Origin: an uncultured Eubacteriales bacterium
GTDB taxonomy: Bacteria; Bacillota; Clostridia; Christensenellales; CAG-138
DNA: 16,023 nucleotides
Direction: 5' to 3'
NCBI GenBank assembly: GCA_900546845.1
Contig: UREK01000037.1
Span: 1-16,023, forward strand
Notes under the pieces: model-generated
The model's database searches: none
What the model saw: only the letters and a program-made list of their open reading frames with translations
Told to the model about the DNA's origin: nothing
Shown: piece after piece, positions 1 through 7,488 of the stretch
How positions within the stretch are numbered: the first letter of the stretch is position 1
Layout: each line of letters opens with the position of its first letter
Translations under genes and position numbers: made by a program

Positions 1-394
1 ACACCGGCGCGAAGTTCCCGCCCGCCGCATCCTCCGGAGAGAGCACCACATCCGCAAAGGCTTCCGCCGTCACGCCCGCGCAGGCCACCGCCGCGCGGTA
101 TGGGTAGTCCGCGTAGGCCGCATCGCTCGCCCATGCGCTTGTGGCGACGGTCTTTCCCGTGAAGGTCAGCCGCGCGGGCTGCGCGCCGATACCCGCCGGG
201 GTGTGCGTATGGTTTGTGGTTGCCGCCCCGATGGAGGCGGGGGTGATTGCATCGCTGCCGTCCGTGGCGTGCGCAGAGGCATGCGCCTTAACACCAGCCT
301 GCTCCAACGCAATAATCGCAGCGGCCAATGCATTCACATCGGCCGCAAGAATCGTATCAACAAGATCTTGTTTATTTGTCCAGTTAAGCCCCAT
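1..394 (-). CDS. Tail fibre protein, N-terminal 131 residues (3'-partial)
   Basis: The minus-strand frame from ATG 394 is open through base 1 with no stop, so the gene continues past the window. It begins GLNWTNKQDLVDTILAADVN, then an Ala-rich helix (ALAAAIIALEQAGVKA). A low-complexity fibre-like stretch follows with HASAHATDGSDAITPASIGA and NHTHTPAGIGAQPA (about 38-74). The next part, LTFTGKTVATSAWASDAAY through ADYPYRAAVACAGVTAEAFA to the left edge, reads like the receptor-proximal part of Bacillota phage fibres. Its own signal is strong: GGAGGAAACA directly before the ATG. It overlaps the previous stop by 11 bases. The His-x-His motifs are of the sort that bind metal in phage fibres. The distal domain is not in view. 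Confidence 0.8.
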   Translation of the reverse strand, partial: MGLNWTNKQDLVDTILAADVNALAAAIIALEQAGVKAHASAHATDGSDAITPASIGAATTNHTHTPAGIGAQPARLTFTGKTVATSAWASDAAYADYPYRAAVACAGVTAEAFADVVLSPEDAAGGNFAPV

Positions 395-920
395 TGTTTC
401 CTCCGTATTCTTGCTCGTAAATGCCTTGCAGGATCAGTTCAATGCGGTTTGCTCCGTCATAGTCAAGGTTCGCCATGGATGCGGGCGGCGCAAGCACACC
501 AAGGCTCTGCGCCCGGTACGTTGCCGATCCATATAGCGCAGCCCCATAAATACTTGCGTTCTGCAGGCCGGGATAGTAGTTGTACATCGCCTGCACACTG
601 CGTACCGCTGAAAGGTATTCATCAAGGTCGGCTGCTCCGGGTACTTCGTCCCGCCGCCAGTCCGTACGCACGGAAATGTTTGGCGCAAGGGATTTGATTG
701 CGCTGCTGACCCTCCGCATGTCGCGGACGTTATAGCATCCCTTCAGCCCGCGCAGCCAGGCAAGGCGCTCCGCCTCGCTTAGTGCGGCAAAGCCGTTTGC
801 GCGGATGGCTGCGGCCGTCTCCGCGGCGGAAGCAACGTCCGCTGCGGTTCTATCCGTAATGAAATCGTCGCCGTACTTCGTAGGCGCGCCGTATACCGCT
901 TGTCCGAAATATGCCGTCAT
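384..920 (-). CDS. Tail-tip accessory protein with DRT/AADV helical module
   Basis: A 178-residue protein coupled by ATGA to the hub gene and overlapping the tail fibre gene by 11 bases, so it probably belongs to the tail tip. The N-terminus (TAYFGQAVYGAPTKYGDDF) is aromatic. Next is a helical module, TDRTAADVASAAE...GFAALSEAERLAWLRGLKG then CYNVRDMRRVSSAIKSL (about 22-78), then RTDWRRDEVP and the helix DLDEYLSAVRSVQAMY. I know this D-R-T-x-x-D-V...W-L-x-x-L-K-G-x-Y-N-x-x-D pattern from fibre-associated proteins of clostridial phages, where its function is not defined. The C-terminal part has the repeated AS-x-YG-A-ALYGSATY type. No enzymatic motif is visible. Confidence 0.7.
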   Translation of the reverse strand: MTAYFGQAVYGAPTKYGDDFITDRTAADVASAAETAAAIRANGFAALSEAERLAWLRGLKGCYNVRDMRRVSSAIKSLAPNISVRTDWRRDEVPGAADLDEYLSAVRSVQAMYNYYPGLQNASIYGAALYGSATYRAQSLGVLAPPASMANLDYDGANRIELILQGIYEQEYGGNNGA

Positions 921-2524
921 TCCGCCACCACCTCCACCGCCGCGCGCATATTGGATGACAAGCTGATATCTACGTTTTTCACGTGGCCCGTCAACCCACC
1001 CGCATAGCCCGTCGGCAGGCTGATCTTCGCCCCTGGATGTTCCGTTGTGATGATCAATTCTGCGGATACGGACCTGCGCCGCTGATAATACTCGTAGAGG
1101 CGTCGTACGACCGCGGCTGAGTTAGCTGCTGTAATAAGCGTCGCATCCGTAACGCGAGGCATATTTTCGAGATCCGTCGGCAGCACCGTCGGGTTCGTGA
1201 TCGTTACCGACTTGGTATGGTTCTCATAGGGAAGCCCTGTGATCGTGACTGTACCGGCGGCTTCCACCACTACTTTTGCATAATTCGCGCCAGATTCCGC
1301 GAACGTCCCTCCGCTTATGGAAAGGCTTGCGGCCGGCGCGCTGAACAGCACAATGTGGGTTCCGGCCGGCAGTGCATCCGAGAACAGTTCTTTGCGCTCC
1401 GTGCCTGGAAGATAGTTGTGTTCGATCACCTCCACCCCCGTGATTGGGATCTCATACTTGATGGATGGATCGATGCAGGTGTTTTGCGCGGTATATATGC
1501 GGTCCATCGCGCTTGATGCCGGTGCAATCATGATTTGATCGACAAATGCGGTATACGCCACTGCCCCGATTGCAAACAGGACCTGCTGCAAGGCCTCACG
1601 CCGTGTACACACAGGCAAGTATCCATAGATCGGAATGCCCGCAATGTCATTTGAAACGGTATGCACATGGTTCGTGAGAATATCGGCAATCAGGGTTTCC
1701 GCAAGTATGCCGGAATAGACGCCGCCGAGGTAGGTTGACTCGTCCAGTACGCCGATTGCATTTATGGTGGAAACGTCCCATGTGTCGGCAGACAATCGCT
1801 CCGCCTTGTCCAGGTAGAAAACGCCCACGAGCGTATCTCCATGGTATGCGTTGAAGCTCTGCTGCCGCTGAAACAGGAACGGGATTGCCTGGCGCGTTTT
1901 AAGCGTCATGTTCATGGTGGAGATCTCGAGGTCTGTTCCGGTCAGGGAGCCGCCGAAATAAATATCCAGGCTGTTTAATGTGCCGTCAGAAAACGTGCGC
2001 GTCGTTCCAAAGGATACGCTTTCAAGCTTCAGGAAACGGTGCGGCTGCACCATGCCGCGAAACGTAATGACAAGCCTGTCATAATACTCGACCTCTTTCG
2101 CGCAGAGATATGTGCTCGCATCCGGAGCAAAGTCCGCGCTTGCGATCTGAACCGCTCCACGAAACCACTGGATCGTAAGGTCGTTGCACCAATCCGCACC
2201 GAAGCCAAAGCTGATGCCCACGCTGGAACGCAGGTCGGTAAAGAAGATCGTCAGCACGGGCGCTGCGGCAAACTTGCCATCCTCCCCCGTCTGTGCGGCG
2301 CTCCATGCACCCCAGTCCTCTTCTTCCGGTGTCTCCGGAAGTACGCCCATCGCGCCGGAGAGCATCCAGAAGTTTGTTTCAAGCGTCGCAATCTCCGGCA
2401 CGCTGATTTCGTCCAGCTTTAAATCTTCAACGCCTGTAAACGGCAGCAGCGCCGCCATTTGCATCGTGCACTCCCGTTTCGCATTGGGCGATGTGTCGTC
2501 GTAAACGATGTAGTTTTTCGCCAT
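917..2524 (-). CDS. Tail hub / baseplate protein with carbohydrate-binding-like insert
   Basis: A 535-residue tail-tip protein. Position (after the tape measure and one small tail gene) and size fit the baseplate hub that plugs the tube and carries receptor-binding parts. Residues about 90-185 look like a beta-sandwich of the discoidin/galactose-binding kind: SSVGISFGFGADWCNDLTIQ, VEYYDRLVITFRGMVQPHRF and the closing LKLESVSFG. Residues about 195-340 (LDIYFGGSLTGTDLEISTMN; GVFYLDKAERLSADTWDVST; LIADILTNH; TRREALQQVLFAIGAVAYTA) read like a phage hub (Tal/gp27-type) core. A later part (about 380-450) is another small beta domain with glycine/alanine repeats. No peptidase or lysozyme motif is seen. 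Start ATG 2524; stop overlaps the next gene by ATGA. Confidence 0.75.
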   Translation of the reverse strand: MAKNYIVYDDTSPNAKRECTMQMAALLPFTGVEDLKLDEISVPEIATLETNFWMLSGAMGVLPETPEEEDWGAWSAAQTGEDGKFAAAPVLTIFFTDLRSSVGISFGFGADWCNDLTIQWFRGAVQIASADFAPDASTYLCAKEVEYYDRLVITFRGMVQPHRFLKLESVSFGTTRTFSDGTLNSLDIYFGGSLTGTDLEISTMNMTLKTRQAIPFLFQRQQSFNAYHGDTLVGVFYLDKAERLSADTWDVSTINAIGVLDESTYLGGVYSGILAETLIADILTNHVHTVSNDIAGIPIYGYLPVCTRREALQQVLFAIGAVAYTAFVDQIMIAPASSAMDRIYTAQNTCIDPSIKYEIPITGVEVIEHNYLPGTERKELFSDALPAGTHIVLFSAPAASLSISGGTFAESGANYAKVVVEAAGTVTITGLPYENHTKSVTITNPTVLPTDLENMPRVTDATLITAANSAAVVRRLYEYYQRRRSVSAELIITTEHPGAKISLPTGYAGGLTGHVKNVDISLSSNMRAAVEVVAE

Positions 2525-2528
2525 GCCG

Positions 2529-2909
2529 TCACGTCCTTTGCGGCGCCATGGCGATGAGGTTTACCTTGAGGCCCTTCCAGTAATTCCCCTTGTCCGTCAT
2601 TCGCACGAGTGCATCTTCGCCGGAGGTCACGTATGCATCAAAAGCAAGCGTCGTTTGCCCGTAGGGTAGCACGACGGCATGCGAGTCCTCCGGCGCGCTC
2701 AGCACCTCATACAGCTCGTCATACTGCGCCCGGTCGAGAGCCCTCGTATCGAGTTCCAGCGTGTAGTTATAGAACGTACCAAGGATGTCCCGGTGCATGC
2801 GGGCGTCGATCGTACGCCCGGCGTTCTTGCCGTCCAGCACGGAGAATTTCCGTTTGAACGAGGTCACCGCCACATTGTAGGCCACACCATCAACCATGAA
2901 TGCTGCCAT
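2529..2909 (-). CDS. Conserved phage tail protein, function unknown
   Basis: A 126-residue protein directly after the tape measure gene and before the hub gene, the slot where distal tail or tail-tip adaptor proteins are found. Visible motifs: an N-terminal strand pair (AFMVDGVAYNVAVTSFKRKF), GKNAGRTIDARMHRDILGTF leading into a YNYTLELD strand, a DRAQYDELYEVLSAPEDSHAVVLPYGQ segment, and NYWKGLKVNLIAM at the end. I recognise the R-D-I-x-G-T-x-x-N-Y and L-S-A-P...H-x-V-x-x-P-Y-G-Q pattern from many Bacillota phages, where it is left as hypothetical. The start at 2909 shares one base with the tape measure stop (TGATG), preceded by GGGGTGAG; longer readings are shadows of the tape measure frame. 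Confidence 0.78.
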   Translation of the reverse strand: MAAFMVDGVAYNVAVTSFKRKFSVLDGKNAGRTIDARMHRDILGTFYNYTLELDTRALDRAQYDELYEVLSAPEDSHAVVLPYGQTTLAFDAYVTSGEDALVRMTDKGNYWKGLKVNLIAMAPQRT

Positions 2910-5566
2910 CAGCTCACCCCCATAACTAAGCTCGTGCCGCGCCGCACCGATTCCGCATCCAGATGCGGTTTCAAAGCGCGTGCAAGCTGCGCCATATTGC
3001 CCGTGAAATTGATTGTGATATCCTGCTGCTGTCCGCCTCCCTGCTCCGCAAGGACAGAGCGTACCGCATCCTCGATGGTAGAAAGCGGCGCTTCGATATT
3101 TGTTCCGCTGCGCTGGTCGCCCAGAATTGCCATGAACTCCTGCCGCGGCGGGATCACCGCGCCGGCAGCGAGGCGCGGGAGGTCGACCGCGCCGATGGTT
3201 GGGATAGAAAGATTTACGCCGATCGTATCCCCTACCGCTCCCGTGACTTGATTGATCAGTCCAATCACCGCGTTGATGCCGTCGATCACGCCGTTTATCA
3301 TGCCTTCGAACACGCTTATGACCGCATTCACCACGCCCGTAACGATTTCTTTTACGCCCTCCCAGACGCGGGACCAATCGCCGGTAAAGAGGCCGCCGAG
3401 AAAATCGATTACGCCGTTGAGGATGTCTATGATGCCATCAAATATGCCTCCAAACATCTGGAAAAACGAATTGATCAGCCCGCCCACATAATCGACAACC
3501 GTCGTAACCACAGGCGAGAGCACGTCGACAAGAAACGAAATGAGAGGTTTCAGGCAGCCGTTCCAGAACTCCAGAACGAGGTTCGCTATCTTACCCACCA
3601 CCTCGCCGATTCGGTTAAATGCGGGCGCAACATAATTCTCCGCGACCATTTTGAAGCGATCCCCAATGTTCTGCAGCACCGGCGCAATCCACTCGTTCCA
3701 GTACCCCAGTACCTGGTTTACAATCTCGCTCACACCGGTTGCGATCTCATCCAACGTAGGCTTTACATGTTCGTAATATGCATCCCGGATACCCGAAAAA
3801 GCTCCGTCTACGATTTCTGCAAAGCCTTGCACAACAGGCTCCAGCGCCTTGAACGTGTTTTCAAAAGCGGTTTTGAATTTCTCCTGGTTGTCGATGATAG
3901 GCTGCGCGATCAGGTTCAACGCATCACGCCCAAGGCCAAGCAAGATCTCGCTCGCCCCGCTAACCGCCGTCCCAAAAGTATCAAGTACTGCGGCTATAAT
4001 TCCCTGGGCAGGTTCACCACGCAAGGATTCCGCAATCGTAGCCAAAGCTGCAGAAAAGCCTCCGCTGATGTCCGCAATGTCCTCCGAAATATCAAACATG
4101 CGCACGATCCATCCCTTGATATCTTCCGACCGGCTCGCCAGTTCCTCTCCGATACCTCCCACAAGCGCCTGCACGATGCTAAGGCCGATTGAGGCGGCAG
4201 AGCCAACCACACGCCCCAAGTTCTTGATGATAGCTTCTGCAAGCTGCCACCCGGCCCGCTGCACTTCCGGATCAAGAAAAATATCGAGCAATGTCTTTCC
4301 AATACTCTTGAAGTCGGCGATAAGCCCCGCAAAATCAAACTCCCCAAAACCTTCCCAGAAGCCGGTCATGAAGATGTCCGCGATCTCCTGAATCACACCC
4401 TTGAGCTTTTCCCAAAGGCCAATCAGCCCCGACATGTCGGCCGTATCGCCGAACTCCGGCATTTCCACGCCGCTGCCGCCGCCATCTTCCGCCTCATCGA
4501 TAATGAGCTGGTTGATTTCGTCGAAGGCTGCAAAGCTCTTCCCTGCTTCCTTCGCCGCCTTGCCCGCCGCGCCGAAGCCCCTTGCCTGCGCATAGAGCGA
4601 CTTCGCGCCCGCCGCGGAGGCGGAAGCCGACTTGCCAAAGAGCATGTTCACAAAGGCCGCGACATAGGCCGTCGCCTTCGCAACCGCGCTCATCAGCGCG
4701 TTCAGCGCCGGCATAATCGCATTGTAAATCGGCTGAAATGCCGTAAGCAGATTTCCCTTGACTTGCGCAAGTGAAGCGGAAAACTCCCGGTTTGCTCTTA
4801 CAGCGCCGGACAAGTAGTCCGCCAAAGCACGAAAGCCCTTATATGCCGCGGACATCACGAGCGCGGATATTGCGATGTTCTTGAGCCGATTCAGAATATC
4901 GCCGAGCTTCCCGCTAAGAATGCCCAGTCCCTTGGAGGCTTTTCCCATGTTCTGTACGCTGTCGCGCGCCTTTTTGGCACGCTGAGAAAGCGTTTCAAGT
5001 TTCCTTCCGGCGTTCTCCGCCTGCGCGGCGACCGTGCGCCGCAACGTCTCGCCCGTCCGCGCACTCTCATCCCGCATGCGGGCAAGGGTGCGCTGCGCGG
5101 CTTCGAGATCCCGCTTTATTTTCTGCGCCTCCTCCGAGTTGGAAGGGTCTAGCCGGATCGCGTCGATCTCCCCGCGCAGCTTTGCGGCCGCGTTTTCCGC
5201 CGCGATAAACTGTTGGCCGATCCGCTCGATCTCAAGCTCCAGCGCCTGCGCACGCCCCGCGTCCCCCATGCCGAACGAAAATTCCTGCTGCGTGCCGAGT
5301 TCCAACATCTTCGCCTCGAGGGCCGCAGCCTCGCGCTGGGCGTCTTGCAGTTTTCGCTCCAGCGCCACGAGGGATCTCGGCGTCACGTCGCCGGAGGCCA
5401 GCTTGTCATACTTTGCCTTCAAATCGCTGACACGGTTTGCCTGCCGGTCCATCGCCTCCGTCTGCCGGCGGAGCTTCGCCTCCAGGTTCTGTATCTTCGT
5501 TACAGCCCGGTCCGTGTCCGCGTCCACTTTGATGCGGATGGAACCGTCGTATCCGCCGCTTGCCAT
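2909..5566 (-). CDS. Tape measure protein
   Basis: This protein fills the tail tube, sets its length and is ejected at infection. At 885 residues it implies a tail on the order of 130 nm by the usual 1.5 angstrom per residue rule. An N-terminal coiled coil spans about 20-210 (EAKLRRQTEAMDRQANRVSD; repeated LE..L, ALE, and RTLARMRDE). Hydrophobic helices follow at about 225-255 (ILNRLKNIAISALVMSAAY) and 275-315 (QPIYNAIMPALNALMSAVAKA). A long alpha-helical middle carries repeated W-plus-hydrophobic units, and there is a strongly hydrophobic C-terminal third (about 675-800, with GGIFDGIIDILNGVIDFLGG and TGDWSRVWEGVKEI). The FTGDW...W..VK.I segment is typical. No lytic or peptidase domain is evident. 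GGAGGA precedes ATG 5566. The stop overlaps the next start as TGATG. Confidence 0.95.
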   Translation of the reverse strand: MASGGYDGSIRIKVDADTDRAVTKIQNLEAKLRRQTEAMDRQANRVSDLKAKYDKLASGDVTPRSLVALERKLQDAQREAAALEAKMLELGTQQEFSFGMGDAGRAQALELEIERIGQQFIAAENAAAKLRGEIDAIRLDPSNSEEAQKIKRDLEAAQRTLARMRDESARTGETLRRTVAAQAENAGRKLETLSQRAKKARDSVQNMGKASKGLGILSGKLGDILNRLKNIAISALVMSAAYKGFRALADYLSGAVRANREFSASLAQVKGNLLTAFQPIYNAIMPALNALMSAVAKATAYVAAFVNMLFGKSASASAAGAKSLYAQARGFGAAGKAAKEAGKSFAAFDEINQLIIDEAEDGGGSGVEMPEFGDTADMSGLIGLWEKLKGVIQEIADIFMTGFWEGFGEFDFAGLIADFKSIGKTLLDIFLDPEVQRAGWQLAEAIIKNLGRVVGSAASIGLSIVQALVGGIGEELASRSEDIKGWIVRMFDISEDIADISGGFSAALATIAESLRGEPAQGIIAAVLDTFGTAVSGASEILLGLGRDALNLIAQPIIDNQEKFKTAFENTFKALEPVVQGFAEIVDGAFSGIRDAYYEHVKPTLDEIATGVSEIVNQVLGYWNEWIAPVLQNIGDRFKMVAENYVAPAFNRIGEVVGKIANLVLEFWNGCLKPLISFLVDVLSPVVTTVVDYVGGLINSFFQMFGGIFDGIIDILNGVIDFLGGLFTGDWSRVWEGVKEIVTGVVNAVISVFEGMINGVIDGINAVIGLINQVTGAVGDTIGVNLSIPTIGAVDLPRLAAGAVIPPRQEFMAILGDQRSGTNIEAPLSTIEDAVRSVLAEQGGGQQQDITINFTGNMAQLARALKPHLDAESVRRGTSLVMGVS

Positions 5567-5572
5567 GTCCGG

Positions 5573-6130
5573 TTATCCTCCTTCCAGCTGAGCCATGAAT
5601 TCCGCGATCACCCGCTGATCCTCCGCGGAGAGCATAGTGGGGATCGCGTAGCGCTGCCGTATCCGTTCATATGCTTTTCGCTCCTGCTCGCTCAGTTTGG
5701 ATAGATCCGCTGTGCGGTAGTGAGCAATCTGTGTGAGCGCACAGTCCCCGAGGTCGCTCATCAGGTGCAAAAACGCAAACCAATGCAGTTTTTCCCGGCG
5801 CAGATCAATTCCGTATGCCCGGCGGAATGCGGAATAGATCCGCCCGTCGTCATAGTCGAAATCGAACCCGCGCGGCGTGTCCTTGCCGCCAGCGGTCGGA
5901 CGCGGCGCAGCTTTGCCGCCCCGCATGTACCATTGGAGCGCTTCCATCGCGGTATCCGCTGGGGGAGCGCCACGGCCAAACAGTAGGTGCAGAGCGGTCG
6001 CGTAAGCCTCCTGCGGGGACAGCTCCGCATCCTCGAACGCTTGCGCGATCTGGATGCCGATGCGGTAGTCCGTGCGGATCAGCCACCCGGCGTACTGATC
6101 CGGCAGCGGGTCGAGCAGGATATTACGCAT
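5573..6130 (-). CDS. Phage Gp15 protein (tail assembly, chaperone partner)
   Basis: A 185-residue member of the bacteriophage Gp15 family, which occupies the place of the gpGT extension between the chaperone and the tape measure protein. The best match is the stretch from about residue 88: FDFDYDDGRIYSAFRRAYGI followed by LHWFAFLHLMSDL and then IAHYRTADL, a highly conserved pattern of this family. The N-terminal part has NILLDPLPDQY, then a helix with the IQIAQAFEDAELSPQEAY segment. ATG 6130 overlaps the chaperone stop by 8 bases and has a GGAG 10 bases upstream; the longer reading from ATG 6193 is arginine/serine-rich and is probably not translated on its own. The exact biochemical role of Gp15 is not established. 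Confidence 0.88.
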   Translation of the reverse strand: MRNILLDPLPDQYAGWLIRTDYRIGIQIAQAFEDAELSPQEAYATALHLLFGRGAPPADTAMEALQWYMRGGKAAPRPTAGGKDTPRGFDFDYDDGRIYSAFRRAYGIDLRREKLHWFAFLHLMSDLGDCALTQIAHYRTADLSKLSEQERKAYERIRQRYAIPTMLSAEDQRVIAEFMAQLEGG

Positions 6131-6527
6131 CGCCGGTGCGCTCCGCGCTGTATTTTCCGAGCCGCTCCCGCTGCGCTTTTGCGTGCGCCTCAAAGTATGG
6201 CATCAGTTCCTCGAAGAACTGGATCAGCAGATCCGCGCCAGGTACGATGTCTCCAAAGACCTTGCGGCAGGTTTCCTCCCCAAACAGCGCGTCCACCTTT
6301 TGCATCAGCTCCGCGTGCGCCTCCGCATAAAAAGCGGCGAACGCTTCCGCATCGAAGCCCGCCTCCTTCGTGCGCGCCGCAAGAATCTCCGCTGTCTTTT
6401 GGATCTCCGCCATAAAGGCGGAGACGCGCTGAAACAGGGTCGCGTCCCCAAGCTGCAATTCGATGTATTCTCCTTCATCGTTCACTTCGATGCGCTTTAA
6501 GCCAGTGTCGATCCGAAATCCGTTCAT
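6123..6527 (-). CDS. Tail assembly chaperone
   Basis: A 134-residue helical, acidic protein lying between the major tail and tape measure genes, the invariant position of the lambda gpG-type chaperone that coats the tape measure before tube assembly. It opens with a short hairpin (GFRIDTGLKRIEVNDEGEYIEL), then long helices (TLFQRVSAFMAEIQKTAEILAA; FYAEAHAELMQKVDALFGEETCRKVFG) and an LIQFFEELMPYFEAHAKAQRE end. This form is common in Bacillota phages next to Gp15. GGAGGA lies at good spacing before ATG 6527, just past the terminator. It overlaps the next gene by 8 bases. The Gp15 frame is +1 relative to this one, so a classical -1 slip would not join them. Confidence 0.84.
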   Translation of the reverse strand: MNGFRIDTGLKRIEVNDEGEYIELQLGDATLFQRVSAFMAEIQKTAEILAARTKEAGFDAEAFAAFYAEAHAELMQKVDALFGEETCRKVFGDIVPGADLLIQFFEELMPYFEAHAKAQRERLGKYSAERTGDA

Positions 6528-6540
6528 GCGGTCCTCCTCT

Positions 6541-6567
6541 CAAAAAAGGCGGGGCAATCGCCCCGCC
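6541..6567 (-). terminator. Intrinsic terminator after the major tail gene
   Basis: The minus strand carries GGCGGGGC, loop GATT, GCCCCGCC, then six T: an 8-bp perfect, G+C-only stem with a tetraloop and U tract, beginning one base after the major tail protein stop. The following ribosome binding site (GGAGGA, 6537-6532) starts a few bases downstream. Textbook shape. It would reduce transcription into the tail chaperone and tape measure genes relative to head and tube genes; late antitermination would relieve it. Confidence 0.88.
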
Positions 6568-6568
6568 A

Positions 6569-7060
6569 TCATGCGTTTGCGGTAAAGGTCTTGGTCGCCA
6601 CGGCGAATGTGCCCAGCACGGGATCGCCGCGGTAGTTTATGGTGTACTCGATTGTGAGCGCGCCGCCGCCCTCGCCGCCATAGCTGTCGATCTGGATAGA
6701 AACATCCTGCTTTTCGGCCACATAGCTGCCCTCCGATCCCGTGACTGGATCGTAAAGATCCACGTTGACAATGCTTGTACATGCGTCGTCGAGCACCGCA
6801 CGGGCGCGCCGGAGGCCGTTGATAAACGTGAACACGGGGTCTCCCTCGGTTGCGACGGCGCTCACACCTGCCGTGGGCTGATAGGACGTAATCTCCGTGT
6901 CCGCGCTGTCGCTCACGATGTCCACACTCGATTCCGATTGTGGAGCGTAATCCACGCTCAGTTCGGATACGTTCACGCCCAGCAGGTCGTAAGTCGGCGT
7001 TTCCGCCGAGGGCGTGGTATTGAGAAATGTCCGGAACAGACTTCTTTTGATTTTCTTCAT
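6569..7060 (-). CDS. Major tail protein
   Basis: This is the tube subunit of the siphovirus tail. The 163 residues are predicted to be beta-rich with short helices: an N-terminal basic arm (KKIKRSLFRTFLNTTP), Y-x-LLGVNVSELSVDYAPQSES, a TEITSYQPTAGVSA loop, DPVFTFINGLRRAR helix, and C-terminal strands ALTIEYTINYRGDPVLGTFAV. The TDI/E...Y-P...D-P-VF...L layout and GD-x-x-x-G-x-F end are typical of major tail proteins in Bacillota siphoviruses. ATG 7060 follows AGGAGA at good spacing; a 13-residue longer reading lies in the upstream gene. It is followed one base after its stop by an intrinsic terminator, matching the need for far more tube protein than tail-tip proteins. Confidence 0.85.
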   Translation of the reverse strand: MKKIKRSLFRTFLNTTPSAETPTYDLLGVNVSELSVDYAPQSESSVDIVSDSADTEITSYQPTAGVSAVATEGDPVFTFINGLRRARAVLDDACTSIVNVDLYDPVTGSEGSYVAEKQDVSIQIDSYGGEGGGALTIEYTINYRGDPVLGTFAVATKTFTANA

Positions 7061-7068
7061 GCTGTCTC

Positions 7069-7488
7069 CTATTCTGCCTGGCCGTACACCAGGCGGCATT
7101 GAATTTGGTATCGTGCGGTTTTTGCGTCCGAGCTAAGCGCATAACCGGATGTAAGGACTTCTATTTTATCCGCGCGCTTTCCAAACGCCATCGCAGGCAG
7201 AACCATTGCGCGGCTCTGTGCCTCCATCCAGTCGCCAAGCTGCTCATAAAACGTGAGGTTGCCCACGTTTGTTTTTAATTCCTGCCCATGAAATTCCCGG
7301 CTCGAAATCACAAACAGAAACTGCCGGAGGCTGCTCCCATCGATGTATTCCTCCAGGATCGCCCGGCACGGAACCACATCGATGGAATATGTTTTTGCTT
7401 CCTCCGGCAGGAAATCCACGTTCAGGCGTTCGCCCGCCAAAAGCGGGCAGGTGCGCAGAAAGCTGCGCACCGCTTCAATGATGCTCAT
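7069..7488 (-). CDS. Minor capsid protein 3-like / tail terminator
   Basis: A 139-residue protein in the third position of the minor-capsid trio. Family members act at the head-proximal end of the tail (tail-terminator role), setting the end of the tube. Visible: an N-terminal helix (IIEAVRSFLRTCPLL), NVDFLPEEAKTYSID, a core strand QFLFVISSREF followed by HGQELKTNVGNLTFYEQLGDWMEAQ (the N-x-x-F-Y-E helix is the family's most recognisable element), then LTSGYALSSDAKTARYQIQCRLVY as a final strand pair. ATG 7488 overlaps the upstream stop as ATGA. It ends 8 bases before the major tail protein, whose ribosome binding site overlaps this stop. Confidence 0.82.
   Translation of the reverse strand: MSIIEAVRSFLRTCPLLAGERLNVDFLPEEAKTYSIDVVPCRAILEEYIDGSSLRQFLFVISSREFHGQELKTNVGNLTFYEQLGDWMEAQSRAMVLPAMAFGKRADKIEVLTSGYALSSDAKTARYQIQCRLVYGQAE

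Noticed and set aside
2910..3377. Arg-rich N-terminal extension of the 126-residue tail protein
   Set aside because: It is the off-frame of the tape measure gene; the start at 2909 is overlapped with its stop and has its own ribosome binding site.
2963..4192. Long open frame on the plus strand within the tape measure gene
   Set aside because: It is the antisense of a clear tape measure protein in GC-rich DNA, rich in R, H and D with no domain, and has no good ribosome binding site.
6123..6200. Programmed -1 frameshift joining tail chaperone and Gp15
   Set aside because: The frames are offset by +1, not -1, and no in-frame X-XXY-YYZ heptamer was found near the overlap.
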